Source of the DNA: Lantana camara
Taxonomy: Eukaryota; Streptophyta; Magnoliopsida; Lamiales; Verbenaceae
NCBI GenBank assembly: GCA_037501455.1
Contig: CM074863.1
Location: 61,671,501-61,735,500 of the forward strand
Reading direction: 5' to 3'
DNA: 64,000 nt
A program made the translations under genes and the position numbers. Positions within the stretch are counted from its first letter, which is position 1; every line of letters starts with the position of its first letter. Below, piece after piece: positions 21,678-33,051 of this stretch. The notes beneath the pieces were generated by a model that saw only the letters and a list, made by a program, of their open reading frames with translations, did no database searches and was not told the DNA's origin.

Positions 21678-23481
21678 TGGTGTACGTCGGGAACATGACT
21701 CCCACGCACGGAACTCCTTCCACCACCAATCTCCTAGTGGCTTCGGGGGTGATCCCAATGAGGTGAGGATAATTCAAGAGTTACCCGTCAGCCCTTGCTT
21801 TCCCGGTTGGCTCAAGAATTACCCTTGGGCCCATGTGCAATCATGACTCGCCAAAACATGCTTGAAATCGTGAACAATCATGGCTTGCTTGTTTGAAAAT
21901 GTTTATATTTTAGAAAACGTTTATAAATATAATAGATTTTGGCCGAAAATGTCACATAAGGGTTGTAAGGTTCTAAGTACCTAAACAAAACCTCACCTTT
22001 GGTTACAAAATGAAACAAGGATATGCTCTAGGGAGCCTAATCCTCGTCTACGACCTCGTGACCTGTGCAACACGACGTGTATACGTGAGACATGACTCAA
22101 AATGGATCAAATAGGACGAACGGCGAAAATGCAACGAGATGACGAGCAATGAACAATGTAGCATGAAAATATCTTGTTTTGACATGTATTTAATCATATA
22201 ATAGCAATTTGGGATCAAAGAATGCATTGGATCATCATGCCAAAATTTGAATTTTATGCAGTAGCTTTTCTTCTGTCAGACATATGGGAACGGCCGTTCC
22301 GGCTTCCCTTTGAAAATAGGAAGGGCCGTTCCCACGCCCTTCCAAAGCACGTCAGTGCTTTTAAACTTTAAAATGCGCGCTTTGCTGGGAACCTCCGTTC
22401 CGGCACGCAGGCCAAAATGGGAACGGCCGTTCCCAGGTTCGCCAGCCCGCTTTGATTTAAAAGAGTGGCAATGACCGTTCCCATAATGTCTTAAGGCGGG
22501 AAGGGCCGTTTCCAGCTTCTGCAACTGGAAAAACAGAGCAGAAGCAGCACATGGCTACGGAAACAACAACAACAAGGCAAGAAATCCATTTTAATCACCA
22601 AAGCTTCCAAGAAATCTAGGAAATAAATTGCATATATGCTCATAGTACCATAATACTCCAATTAAACACATAAGTCATGAAAAATGATCAAAGATCATGA
22701 GTTTCAAGTTCAAGCACCAATCTTCTCAAAATCTCAAAATTTGGCAAGAATTCAAGCTATAAGTCAAGATATAATCATGTAATCGTGCTTCAACAACAAT
22801 TAGTCTATTTAAACCATGATTGCTCAAACCCTAGCTAACCATACTTGAGCAAAATCATCAAACCTTGCAAGTACCCACCTTGAAATGAAAAGAAATGAAG
22901 AAAGGAGATGAAGGGGATGATCAACTTCAAAGCTTGGATAATTTCTTGAAAAATCTTGATGAATTGATGAATTTTCTTCTTCCTTGCTTGATGTTTATGG
23001 TTCGATGGAAAATGGAGCAAAATATCGATGAACTTTTGGATCAAAATGAAGAAGGAAGCTTGGAGATGATATACCCTGATTTACGATTTTTTGAAAATTG
23101 TGAAATGTTCAAATTACAATTCAATCCCTCAACTTATGAAGTTATGCAATCAAGTACGTACGGTTTGGAACTATGCTCAATTAAGTCCTTGAAAGTTTAT
23201 GCAATTAAGTCCCTAAAGTTAAGAAATAAGCAACTAGGGACAATTTCGTAATTGAAGCACTCTCGGTAATTATTTTACGTATCAAACATTTTTTCCATGA
23301 CATGAAATAACTTTTCAATGATATGAAATCATATAATTCACGTAAATAATGTATCATGAATTTTATAAAATTATGAGATGTCACGTAGGAAAATAGAAAT
23401 TGAAAAGAATTAAAATAAATCCTACGCTCAAAATCTCACACGTGGCGTGCTTACCTGTTCATCCGGAACCGGGGCGTTACA
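21678..23481 (-). repeat. LTR-F: 5' part of a Gypsy-type LTR, truncated by Copia-3
   Basis: On the minus strand it starts TGTAACGCCCCGG at 23481 and runs to 21678, where Copia-3 interrupts it. The sequence after 23481 is Gypsy-D pol, so LTR-F inserted into Gypsy-D; a candidate target duplication is ATGAT at 23482-23486. It contains a splice-donor-like CAAG-GTGGGT (minus, near 22878), a palindrome cluster (22286-22514) and a GGGCCC-containing region near 21825 that resembles the other Gypsy-type LTRs. It could be a solo LTR or part of a full element. A 118-residue frame on the plus strand (22895-23251) is antisense to the element and looks fortuitous. Confidence 0.82.
22286..22514 (-). repeat. 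six copies of a GGGAACGGCCGTTCCC palindrome in LTR-F
   Basis: The perfect 16-bp palindrome GGGAACGGCCGTTCCC is at 22419-22434. Close variants lie near 22286, 22319, 22387, 22467 and 22498. They lie about 360-590 nt after the donor-like site in the element's sense direction, a position occupied by different palindromes in the LTRs of Gypsy-D, LARD-B and solo LTR I. Confidence 0.88.
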
Positions 23482-24591
23482 ATGATTTAAACATGAGACA
23501 ACGTCGGTGGATGGAATTCTTATAAGACTACGATTGTGTCATATAATATCATCCGGTGAAGGCGAATGTAGTTGCGGATGCGTTGAGCGGAATGCAAAGA
23601 TTGCTAATCATGAGGTCGTTTCCTGAAAGGGTGAAGCCGAGATCCTTGTTTCACAATCGAGGTTGGCTTACATCACTATAAAACCGGATTGAAGGCAACG
23701 AATCCCAGATGCTCAATCAAAGGATGAGTGGATTTAAAGACAAGTGGTTCGGGCAAGAGCTAATCCGAAGTCTAAGTTTGGGTTTGATGACTTAGGGATC
23801 TTTAGGTATAAGGGCCGAGTATGTATACCAGATGGGTTACAAAAGTTGGTGCTTGAAGAAGCACATAAGACCGTCTATACGATGCATCCGGGTGGCAACA
23901 AGATGTACCGGGATCTTAAGAAGTATTTTTGGTGGCACGGTATGAAACGGAATGTGGCTAATTTTGTTAAGAGATGTCGGGTTTGTCAACAAGTTAAGGC
24001 CGAACATCAATTACCGGTGGGAAAGTTACAACCAATACCAATACCCGAGTGGAAATGGGAACAAGTCACCATGGATTTCGTGACCGGGCTTCCGAGGGTT
24101 CGAAAGGGGGTTTGATGGAATTTGGGTTGTCGTAGATCGCCTCACCAAATCTGCACACTTTCTACCGGTTAGATCGACATATAAAGTGGAGAAATTAGTG
24201 CAGTTGTATCATCGAGAAATTATAAGATTGCATGGGATACCCGCTAGTATCATTTCAGATAGAGATCCTCGTTTCACTTCGAAGTTGTGGAAGGTTCTTA
24301 ACAGATTATGGGGAACGAAGTTGAGTTCTAGTACCGCATTTCACCCGCAAACCGATGGACAACCCGAACGAGTAATTAAGTTTCTTGAAGATTTATTAAG
24401 GGCTTGTATATTGGACTTTTCGAATGAGTGGGATAAGGAATTGACTTTGATCGAATTCGCCTACAACAATATTTACCAATCTTCGAAGCTTTATATGGTC
24501 ATAAGTGTATGGCACCGTATGAAGCTTTGTATGGTCGTAAGTGTAGATCTCCTCTTTATTGGGATCTTGAGGAATGGAAATAGACCGAGGA
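23482..24591 (+). pseudogene. pol: Gypsy-D pol, part 1: RNase H end and integrase (decayed)
   Basis: It begins in the RNase H C-terminus ([10 protein letters not shown], then KANVVADALS), with two TAA codons where the family has sense codons. The integrase follows from about 23744. A zinc domain shows H at EEAHKTVY and HPGG and the cysteine pair CRVCQQVK. The core includes TMDFVTGLP and, after a frameshift near 24105, SDRDPRF and QTDGQPER, the DDE triad of a Ty3/Gypsy integrase. Near 24485-24550 a 36-bp segment around GAAGCTTT-TATGGTC is duplicated. The sequence stops where element C enters at 24592. The order RNase H then integrase shows Gypsy rather than Copia. Confidence 0.9.
24587..24591. 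repeat. element C target site duplication (GAGGA)
   Basis: GAGGA at 24587-24591 is repeated at 43407-43411, bracketing TGTAGCG...TTACA. Confidence 0.95.
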
Positions 24592-27500
24592 TGTAGCGCC
24601 CCTATACACTACAACCCCGCACCAAAGTATCTCCCGAGTGGATGTAAGGCCTAGCACCCGAGAAACACTCCGGCGAATGGACAGTGCTATACAATATCAG
24701 AGTATTGGAACACTGCAGCGGAAATTTTATAATTTAAAAACTTTCAAAACTATGATAGGGGAATGCAATAAATAAGCCAGTAATGGCATAGTATAGATAT
24801 CAAAAGTAGTGACCATGCCGTAATAGAAAATTTACAAGCTCGGAAGCATAACTTATTCTAAAGTAGTGACCATGCTTCAAGATACCTTTTAGTAAGCGAC
24901 CGTTAAACCTGAAACCATGAGTTGTAAAGTGCGAGGGTTAGTCAAAGTGACTAAGTGAGGGGGTAGTTGGGACTACATATATAGGTATAGGTATATTTGA
25001 AAAAGTGTTTGACTATAAAAGTTGAAGTTTGATAATATTAATAAAATAATAGATTAATACTATTATACCGAAAATCAATAAAATAATAATCAATACAAAT
25101 ATTTGGTTCATATTTATTTTGAGAAAAAGGGGAATAAGGGGATTGGGTATCAGATTCTTGAAAATATGAACCGTACGATAATAAAGTAATAATGCCCTGC
25201 AAGTAGGCTTTCTCCATCCTTTACTCCTTAAATAGAATGAAATCAGAAATAACAGAATCAATCCAGCCTTCTTCCTCCATGATCTGTCGGGAGCAAGCCC
25301 TCGAGATCCAGATACAGACAGAGGGAGGGACGTACCTTTCCCGTCACTTAATGTGGAATAACTAACCTCCAGTTAAACCAACATTAAGATCAGATTTGGC
25401 GGCAGGTATAGTAATAGACGATGGCCCTTGCCACCCGGCTATTAGTTCTACCGTACCACCGGGACCAACAGATACAAATACAGATACAGATCTTGCATTT
25501 TAAATACAGAATAGAGTTACATTATATCAATACTCGCCAAAATGGACTTGAGTATGATATGTTTGTAACTTATACTTGAACAAGGATTTTGTTTTAGATA
25601 ATAGGATAATAGATATCCTTATATCAGATATTTCCCAGAAAGGGGATAATACTATAATTAGGGAAAATAAGACTGAATCCTTATTAGGATAAATAATAAA
25701 ATATTTTATATGTAGACTCATGATCCCAGTTGAAAATATTTTAACCTCACCTGCTATGATACGGAATCAAGTAAGGTATTCGGGGTTCCACTGTCCAGAC
25801 CTAGTTCCTGAAAGTAGTGAACTACTACGGACTTAGAGAACTAGGTTCTTTCTATACTAATGCGACACATGAATGAGTACAATTAAGGCATGTTGTAACA
25901 AGGAGTAACAGTAAGGTACAGGAAATTCGGTAATCTAGAATTGAAATATTATTATAAAACACACTGATACCAAAGTCATACAACCGAATTAACCAAGAAA
26001 TTCTTATTCAAATCATGAATCCAAATTAAGGTTTATTTTTAATAAAGGTGAACTGGATTTTGAAAGCGTTATTTAATCCCCGATTTTGAAATCGTTAGAC
26101 AAAAGTCCTTTCTTAAATAAAACCAAATTTTATTTTATATTAATTCTTGAAATTACTACATGATATTATTGGTCAAAATTCATATTTAAAGTCAAAAGTC
26201 AAAGTTACTATTGTAAAACGGTTACTATTTAAACATAGGGGATTAAATACTTTTAAACATAGAATCAAACACACACTTACACACACTAGCACACGGTACA
26301 CACATATTTCCAGAACATCAAGAACATGTTCTTCATCATGTTTGAATATTCATAAGATGTTCTAGGCATTCTTGATCAAATTGATAGTAATAACATAAGA
26401 TTAAAGAATAAATGAACATAATATATAAACTTTTCATGAAATATGATTCATAAACAAATTCCTAAACATGAATTTATTTAAATCTTCAAGTATTCATAAA
26501 ATGTTCTACACATGCTTGATTATATTCATAGTCATAACATAAGATTTGAAGCATAATATAGCAAAATATATAAACTTTCTATGAAAAATTATTCTAGATA
26601 AATTATTCTAGGCATGAATTTAATCAAACAAGATCATAATCATTTAAATACATACTCACATTATATCATATCATAATTCATGCATTTAATTAAATAAAAT
26701 TCCATAATGTGCACACATTGTATTTAACTAACAATTATGCACATATTTCATAAAATAAAATTCCTAAAGCATAATTTAATTAATCCTAGACATGCTACTA
26801 TTATTATTATACTAAGAACATTATATAAAGCATGAAATAATAGAAGAAAACATACCTTAGAGAGAGAGGGGAGGGAATGGCGTGAGCTAGGGGAGAGAAG
26901 AGAGTGATTTTGTGTGTTGAATTGTGAGGTATAAATGAGGCTTGAGGGGGTATTTATAGGTAGTCATGAGGGGTCTCTAAGCAATAAATGAAAGTTTATG
27001 GAAGATGTGGATGTCTCCTAATTCATACAAATGCTTGGTGATTAATTTGAAGATGTGGTTAAATTACATTATGAACAAATGCTAGGTAATTAGTTAGGAA
27101 ATGTGGAGAAATTATGCTCATTTGTTTAATCCTTCTAGAAGACCATGTGGTCATGGATGATGTCATTTTGATTAAAAATAAATGTAAAAATAATATAAAA
27201 TTTATTCAAGAGTCGAGAGGTAAAACGTTGAAGTAGTAATTTAATGAAAGAATGAGTGAAAAACGAGCTTCGTTTTGATTATAAATGTGGAATATTTAGA
27301 CTTTTTGTTCATAAGTTATGAATAATAAAGATGATGAAAAGCATAGGAAAATTATATAAACGAAGCTATGATAAGGTTTAGAGTTTGGAAAAATCACTAT
27401 ATTGTAGAGAAAAATTCAAGGATCGTTTTAAGTATAATTTCGACTCTTGAATAAAAGCTAATCGTTTAAAATAAAATGGTGATTTTTAGAAAGGAAAATA

Positions 27501-28105
27501 TTTATAAAATATGCTATAGTGAAATCGAGTTTTTAGTAAATGCATGAAAATTCATAAAATAATTTAAGGATCGTTTTGGTTATAATTTTGAATATCAAAA
27601 AGTAGATGAGTAAAGATTTATTGATGATCGAATCATAAGCTAGGGTTTTCGCCGGTTTTTGATACTACGGAAGTTAGGATGGGAATTATGGTTCACGGAG
27701 AGTATCACGATCCTCGAAATAATGTGAGGATTCTTTTGGTTACAATATTGGGTAGTGAAAGTGTTTCGGGGAACGTAGGAATATTTTTGAACTGTAGGGG
27801 TATTTTCGTAATTTCCAACCTAAAACTGTAGAAATGGGTTTTGAAGCGTATGAAAGGGTTTTAGGTGCTAAAAGGGAATGAATACTAGAATTCTAGGATT
27901 TTATGAGAAGAGTTTCAAGATACGAGTTAAATAAAGGAAATAATTAAATCTACGATCATTTAATTAAAGTGTAACACATAAAAGCACATAAGTCACATAA
28001 GATGTAATGCATGAAGAGAATAAATAAGGACCGAGATTATAAGTGCTTCTTGAATAACCCCTTTACTTTACCTTTTCCAACTCGGCCCAGGTTAGGGCTG
28101 TTACA
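24592..28105 (-). repeat. Element C 3' LTR (3514 bp)
   Basis: The plus strand starts TGTAGCGCCCC and ends GGGCTGTTACA. It is AT-rich throughout, with a CAGATACA-rich patch at about 25295-25495. It is uninterrupted, so it shows the empty site of Copia-2 (near 25905-25917) that defines the Copia-2 target duplication. Confidence 0.93.
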
Positions 28106-28141
28106 ATCCACCCCCCTTAAAAAGAATCTGTCCTCAGATTC
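28106..28141 (-). other. Element C polypurine tract and preceding hairpin
   Basis: The sense strand reads hairpin GAATCTG-AGGA-CAGATTC (28141 to 28124), then TTT and TTAAGGGGGGTGGAT (28120-28106), adjoining the 3' LTR. The 7-bp stem is perfect and differs from that of LARD-B by one compensatory base-pair change. Confidence 0.9.
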
Positions 28142-28365
28142 TCATTTGTCATAAAATAATTTTGATAGTATTTTTCATCCTCTTCTAGGATGATCTCATA
28201 TTTTGTCATTAATCACTTCATAAACTAGAGGGCAGTAATGATTACTAGCCCAGAGGGGAAGTGTTTATATATATATATCATAATGACTTAAATCCCTAGA
28301 AAAGGCACTCAGAAAATAAATAAGCACATAATTGTAATGCAATGAATGAATGCATGACGCCAGGG
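28142..28365 (-). other. Element C 3' untranslated spacer
   Basis: About 220 bp of AT-rich sequence lies between the gag stop and the pre-polypurine hairpin, with a short TA run near 28267-28278. This is where about 3-4 kb of pol would sit in a full Tekay-type element. No pol remnant is visible. Confidence 0.7.
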
Positions 28366-29454
28366 TCATAGGACCTTAACTGGCGTGTGAAGAACATGTA
28401 CCGTACCCTTCACATTACTTGAAGGTTTGGGATGCACATCTCCGTCCACAGCATAGGCCCTGCCTTTTCCTAATGGATTTCTCGAAGTTCCGACAATAAT
28501 TTTTCCTTTCCTTGGTTGCCCTTGCTTGGCTTTCTTTGGGCATTCACGGATCTGGTGTTCATCACTACCACATCGTAAACATAAGCCGGCCTTTTTCCAG
28601 CAATTCTCTTCAGTATGTCGCGGCCCATGACAGAAGTCACAAATGGTTTCGTCTTGGACCTTTAGGGGTACCTGCGAGGATTGTTGTTGGGTATGCCTAG
28701 GTTTCTTCTTTTGTATATGAGCAATTTGGCTGGCAACTCGTTTCTCTCCTTGTGGTAGTTTATCATTAGTTGGGTTTTGATGTTTTGAATTCAGGCGAAT
28801 ACTCTTGTGTGTTGCCTCAGTGTTTAGGGCTTTATCCACAGCCCGGGTATATCCCTCAATATCAAAAGGAGCTAATGCCCATCGTAGGTCCGGTTTCAAT
28901 CCATCAACAAATCTCTTTGTTTTGCGAAGTTCGTCGCTCAAGATGTGTGGTGCATATTGTATTAACCTAACAAACTTGGCCTCGTATTCGGCTACTGACA
29001 TATACCCTTGTACTAAATTCATGAACTCGGTCTCTCGGGCATCCCTGGTTACTTGAGGAATGTACTTATGCTGAAATTCCCTTACAAACTCAATCCAATT
29101 ATTTTGAACTCCGGTATCCGACCACCTCTGCTTGACATGCTTCCACCAACTTAATGCTGCCTCTTCCAATAAGAAGGTTGCATATTGTACTCGTTTTGGA
29201 TCCTCGGGGTAAATATCCATTGCCTCATATATCTTTTCAAGGCTTGCAATCCAATTTTCTGCCTTCAGGTCATTGGGTTCCCCGAAGAACTTTGGTGGAT
29301 TCAACTGAAGAAACTTTTCCAAGGTTCTTTCATTTCCATAACTAGGTACTGGCACGTATGTCTGCATAAACTGTCTAAAGGCCTCTGCTATATCTAGTGC
29401 TCCTATAGGAGTTGTTGTGGCTGATGGTGTCTGTGGAGTCCTTGGTGGCGACAT
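28366..29454 (-). CDS. gag: Gag polyprotein of element C (362 aa), ends just before the protease active site
   Basis: The likely start is the ATG at 29454-29452 (MSPPRTPQ); the frame extends 88 codons further upstream, into the leader and PBS region, with no gag-like residues there. A retrotransposon gag capsid domain occupies about residues 50-215 (LNPPKFFGEP, ALSWWKHVKQRW, YAPHILSDELRKTKRFVDGL). Two CCHC zinc knuckles follow, CDFCHGPRHTEENC and CLRCGSDEHQIREC, both C-x2-C-x4-H-x4-C. The product should form the particle and bind RNA. The last residues (GTVHVLHTPVKVL) match the run-up to the chromovirus protease, where the family normally continues with the catalytic Asp-Ser-Gly. Here a TGA comes instead. 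The frame is intact, so it may make functional gag. Confidence 0.88.
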   Translation of the reverse strand: MSPPRTPQTPSATTTPIGALDIAEAFRQFMQTYVPVPSYGNERTLEKFLQLNPPKFFGEPNDLKAENWIASLEKIYEAMDIYPEDPKRVQYATFLLEEAALSWWKHVKQRWSDTGVQNNWIEFVREFQHKYIPQVTRDARETEFMNLVQGYMSVAEYEAKFVRLIQYAPHILSDELRKTKRFVDGLKPDLRWALAPFDIEGYTRAVDKALNTEATHKSIRLNSKHQNPTNDKLPQGEKRVASQIAHIQKKKPRHTQQQSSQVPLKVQDETICDFCHGPRHTEENCWKKAGLCLRCGSDEHQIRECPKKAKQGQPRKGKIIVGTSRNPLGKGRAYAVDGDVHPKPSSNVKGTVHVLHTPVKVL

Positions 29455-29740
29455 TATGATGCTAGAATCACAATCGCAATGGAAAATATAATGCATGGAG
29501 GTTAAATAATGATTCACAGATTGACACAAAGTAATAAATTCAAATATAACACTGAAGTTATGAACACATAATATGTACAAGGAATAAGCATGATGCACTA
29601 ACGGCCCTACTGGTATCTTGAAGCAATTCTTAAGACTCGAGATATGAACATGCAGAAGAGTAACAATAAAGTATTTTAAAGTGTCGTATTTTTGAAAGAC
29701 ATTTTCAAGAAAGAGCACCTAGGGTACAAGAGTAACCCGG
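29455..29740 (-). other. Element C 5' leader
   Basis: About 290 bp lie between the PBS and the gag ATG on the minus strand. The gag frame is open through most of it, but the residues do not resemble gag. No other feature is seen. Confidence 0.65.
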
Positions 29741-29754
29741 TTGCTCTGATACCA
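29741..29754 (-). other. Element C primer binding site (initiator tRNA-Met)
   Basis: The sense strand reads TGGTATCAGAGCAA, 7 nt after the 5' LTR end at 29762. Confidence 0.92.
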
Positions 29755-29761
29755 CTTTAGT

Positions 29762-31092
29762 TGTAGCGCCCCTATACACTACAACCCCGCACCAAAGTAT
29801 CTCCCGAGTGGATGTAAGGCCTAGCACCCGAGAAACACTCCGGCGAACGGACAGTGCTATACAATATCAGAGTATTGGAACACTGCAGTGGAAATTTTAT
29901 AATTTAAAAACTTTCAAAACTATGATAGGGGAATGCAATAAATAAGCCAGTAATGGCATAGTATAGATATCAAAAGTAATGACCATGCCGTAATAGAAAA
30001 TTTACAAGCTCGGAAGCATAACTTATTCTAAAGAACCTTTACTATCATGCTAACGAGAAGACACACTAGGCTTCAAGATACCTTCTAGTAAGCGTCCGTT
30101 AAACCTGAAACCATGAGTTGTAACGTGCGAGGGTTAGTCAAAGTGACTAAGTGAGGGGGTAGTTGGGACTACATATATAGGTATAGGTATATTTGAAAAA
30201 GTGTTTGACTATAAAAGTTGAAGTTTGATAATATTAATAAAATAATAGATTAATACTATTATACCGAAAATCAATAAAATAATAATCAATACAAATATTT
30301 GGTTCATATTTATTTTGAGAAAAAGGGGAATAAGGGGATTGGGTATCAGATTCTTGAAAATATGAACCGTACGATAATAAAGTAATAATGCCCTGCAAGT
30401 AGGCGTTCTCCATCCTTTACTCCTTAAATAGAATGAAATCAGAAATAACAGAATCAATCCAGCCTTCTTCCTCCATGATCTGTCGGGAGCAAGCCCTCGA
30501 GATCCAGATACAGACAGAGGGAGGGACGTACCTTTCCCGTCACTTAATGTGGAATAACTAACCTCCAGTTAAACCAACATTAAGATCAGATTTGGCGGCA
30601 GGTATAGTAATAGACGATGGCCCTTGCCACCCGGCTATTAGTTCTACCGTACCACCGGGCCCAACAGATACAGATACAGATACAGATCTTGCATTTTAAA
30701 TACAGAATAGAGTTACATTATATCAATACTCGCCAAAATGGACTTGAGTATGATATGTTTGTAACTTATACTTGAACAAGGATTTTGTTTTATATAATAG
30801 GATAATAGATATCCTTATATCAGATATTTCCCAGAAAGGGGATAATACTATAATTAGGGAAAATAAGACTGAATCCTTATTAGGATAAATAATAAAATAT
30901 TTTATATGTAGACTCATGATCCCAGTTGAAAATATTTTAACCTCACCTGCTATGATACGGAATCAAGTAAGGTATTCGGGGTTCCACTGTCCAGACCTAG
31001 TTCCTGAAAGTAGTGAACTACTACGGACTTAGAGAACTAGGTTTTTTCTATACTAATGCGACACATGAATGAGTACAATTAAGGCATGTTGT
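29762..31092 (-). repeat. Element C 5' LTR, distal part (R/U5 side)
   Basis: It matches 24592-25916 of the 3' LTR with about ten substitutions and a 26-bp indel. It is cut at 31092 by Copia-2 and resumes at 41198. Confidence 0.93.
31088..31092. repeat. Copia-2 target site duplication (GTTGT)
   Basis: GTTGT at 31088-31092 and 41193-41197 flanks TGTTGG...TAACA. The uninterrupted element C 3' LTR has the site once. Confidence 0.96.
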
Positions 31093-33035
31093 TGTTGGAA
31101 AACAGAATCAGAAAGCAGCGGAATTTAAAAAATTTTCCCAACAAAAGGACCTTGAACTCGCAATCGTGTAACCAAATTCGTAAAGATAGAAAACTTACTT
31201 TTCTTTTATTCTTTCTTGAAACGTTTCAAGCCACCCAAGAACGCTCTTCTCGCGGCTTGATCCCCTCTCCTTGGTAAAGCTCGAATCTTCAAACTTCTAA
31301 CTTGAAGTCTCTAGAGAAAGTCCACCAACTTGATCACAATCTAACTAGTAAGGATGCTAGTTCTCTAGTTAGTGTTTAGGCTTAACCTAGGGTTTAATTT
31401 AATCTTGGAGAAAGGAAGGTGTTCAACACATGAACCAAGAATTGTCAATTTAGCTCTAAAGGGGAGCATGAGCTCCCCTATATATAGGAAGGGGAGGGAC
31501 GGCCGAACCTAGTCCTTATTGGACTAGGATTTGGTTCCTCTCTCTCCTATTACTTGATTATCAAGTATTTTCCAACTTTGACTTTGAATTCTATTTCTAG
31601 TCAACTTTTAAGAGAGCTTAAAAATATCCAAACTATTTTTGGATAATTTTATACTTTATTTATTATAAAATAAATAACTTATTTTTATCTAATTAATTAA
31701 TTCGTAATTAATTAACTAGATTATTTTCTCCAAAATAAGACTTTCTTTTTAATTCAAAATTAAACCAAAGTCTATTAAATAATTAACTAATTAATTATTT
31801 AATATATATACAATATATACACGTGTGTGACACGTGTCACAGTGACACGTGTCACTCACGTGAGCCACACGTGTGAATTCACACGTGTGGAACCCTCTTG
31901 GTCCGATTAACTCGTTTAATCATTTTCAAGCCTCAACTCATGTAACCAAGTTGTTGTGTGTGACCCTCTAGGTTCTCAATTCAATTAGCAGTGACCCTAA
32001 TTAATTAATTCACCAATTAATTAATCAGTCCACAGATTAAACGACCATAGTCTAGCAACAGGTGTTTAACCCCTAGCTGAATTGGAATGTTCAGATTCGA
32101 CAGAACCTTTAAGTCATTGATTCATGTGAGATACAATCCTCCTACTTACTATCTCTCAACCAAGATCTAGGGCAAGGGAATAATCAGAACCCTAATAATC
32201 CGGTCTTAAAGCTAAGTGCATTTCATATCCATTTGATCTCAATCCAAGAAACCCTTTTCTTGATGTCTTGATCTACTGCCTTGGCCAAGGACTCCATATG
32301 GCATATGAATGACTTACACAATAAGAGATCACCTTGCAAATGCAAGTGTAGGTCCTTTCTTGATTCTCATTCACTTTCATGAATCACTTGTGCAGCCCCA
32401 GCATAAGCCTTGAATCAGTTGTCTAAGGCGACACCCTTTAAAGCTTATACCTAAGACTACAGAGTTAACTCATAAAGTGACAAGGAAACTCAAGTCTAAG
32501 GATCAATTAATCACATCAATGACTCGTGAGATATTTCCTAATCTGGAAGTTTCCATTTCCTGAAATAGAAACTTCCTTTCCCATTTAGGAATGTTCTCAC
32601 ACGGGGCACCTCAGTGAACTTACTTATTAAAGTAAGCACCCTCATGTATCACGCACGTATCAACTATACACTTTCCACCTCCATGAAACAAGGTGGTCCT
32701 TCTTAAGGGCGTGATCCCACAAGCAAGCCTTAGAGGAGTCAGGTTGACACTCCCACTGTCTGTAGGACTCATCGGCTTGGAGTATTTTACTAATCATGAC
32801 TCATGTGATATAGGGCTCGTTTCATGAACCATTTCACCTAAATAGTAGAGTCCTAAAGTCATCAGGATTAGGGGAGTTCTCATACATGCACAGCTAAAGT
32901 AAACGCATACCAAACAAGAGCATATAAAGAAGTGTTGCCTCAATTCGTTATTTTATTCAAAGATTGTCTGTGATTACAATAAGGAAAAGTACAAAGCGGA
33001 TATACAATCGGCTTTCTAGGGCACTATTCCTAACA
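31093..33035 (-). repeat. Copia-2 3' LTR (1943 bp)
   Basis: The plus strand runs from TGTTGGAAAACAG to CACTATTCCTAACA. It includes the six-G-box cluster at 31820-31887 and a TATATATA stretch near 31479-31486 (minus-strand promoter side). Confidence 0.95.
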
Positions 33036-33051
33036 ATCTCCCACTTGCCCG
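33036..33051 (-). other. Copia-2 polypurine tract
   Basis: The sense strand reads CGGGCAAGTGGGAGAT, between the pol stop codon and the LTR, identical to Copia-1. Confidence 0.9.

Noticed and set aside
22895..23251. 118-aa frame in LTR-F as a possible host gene
   Set aside because: It is antisense to the LTR, has no recognisable domain and no gene-like context; the region is ordinary LTR sequence.
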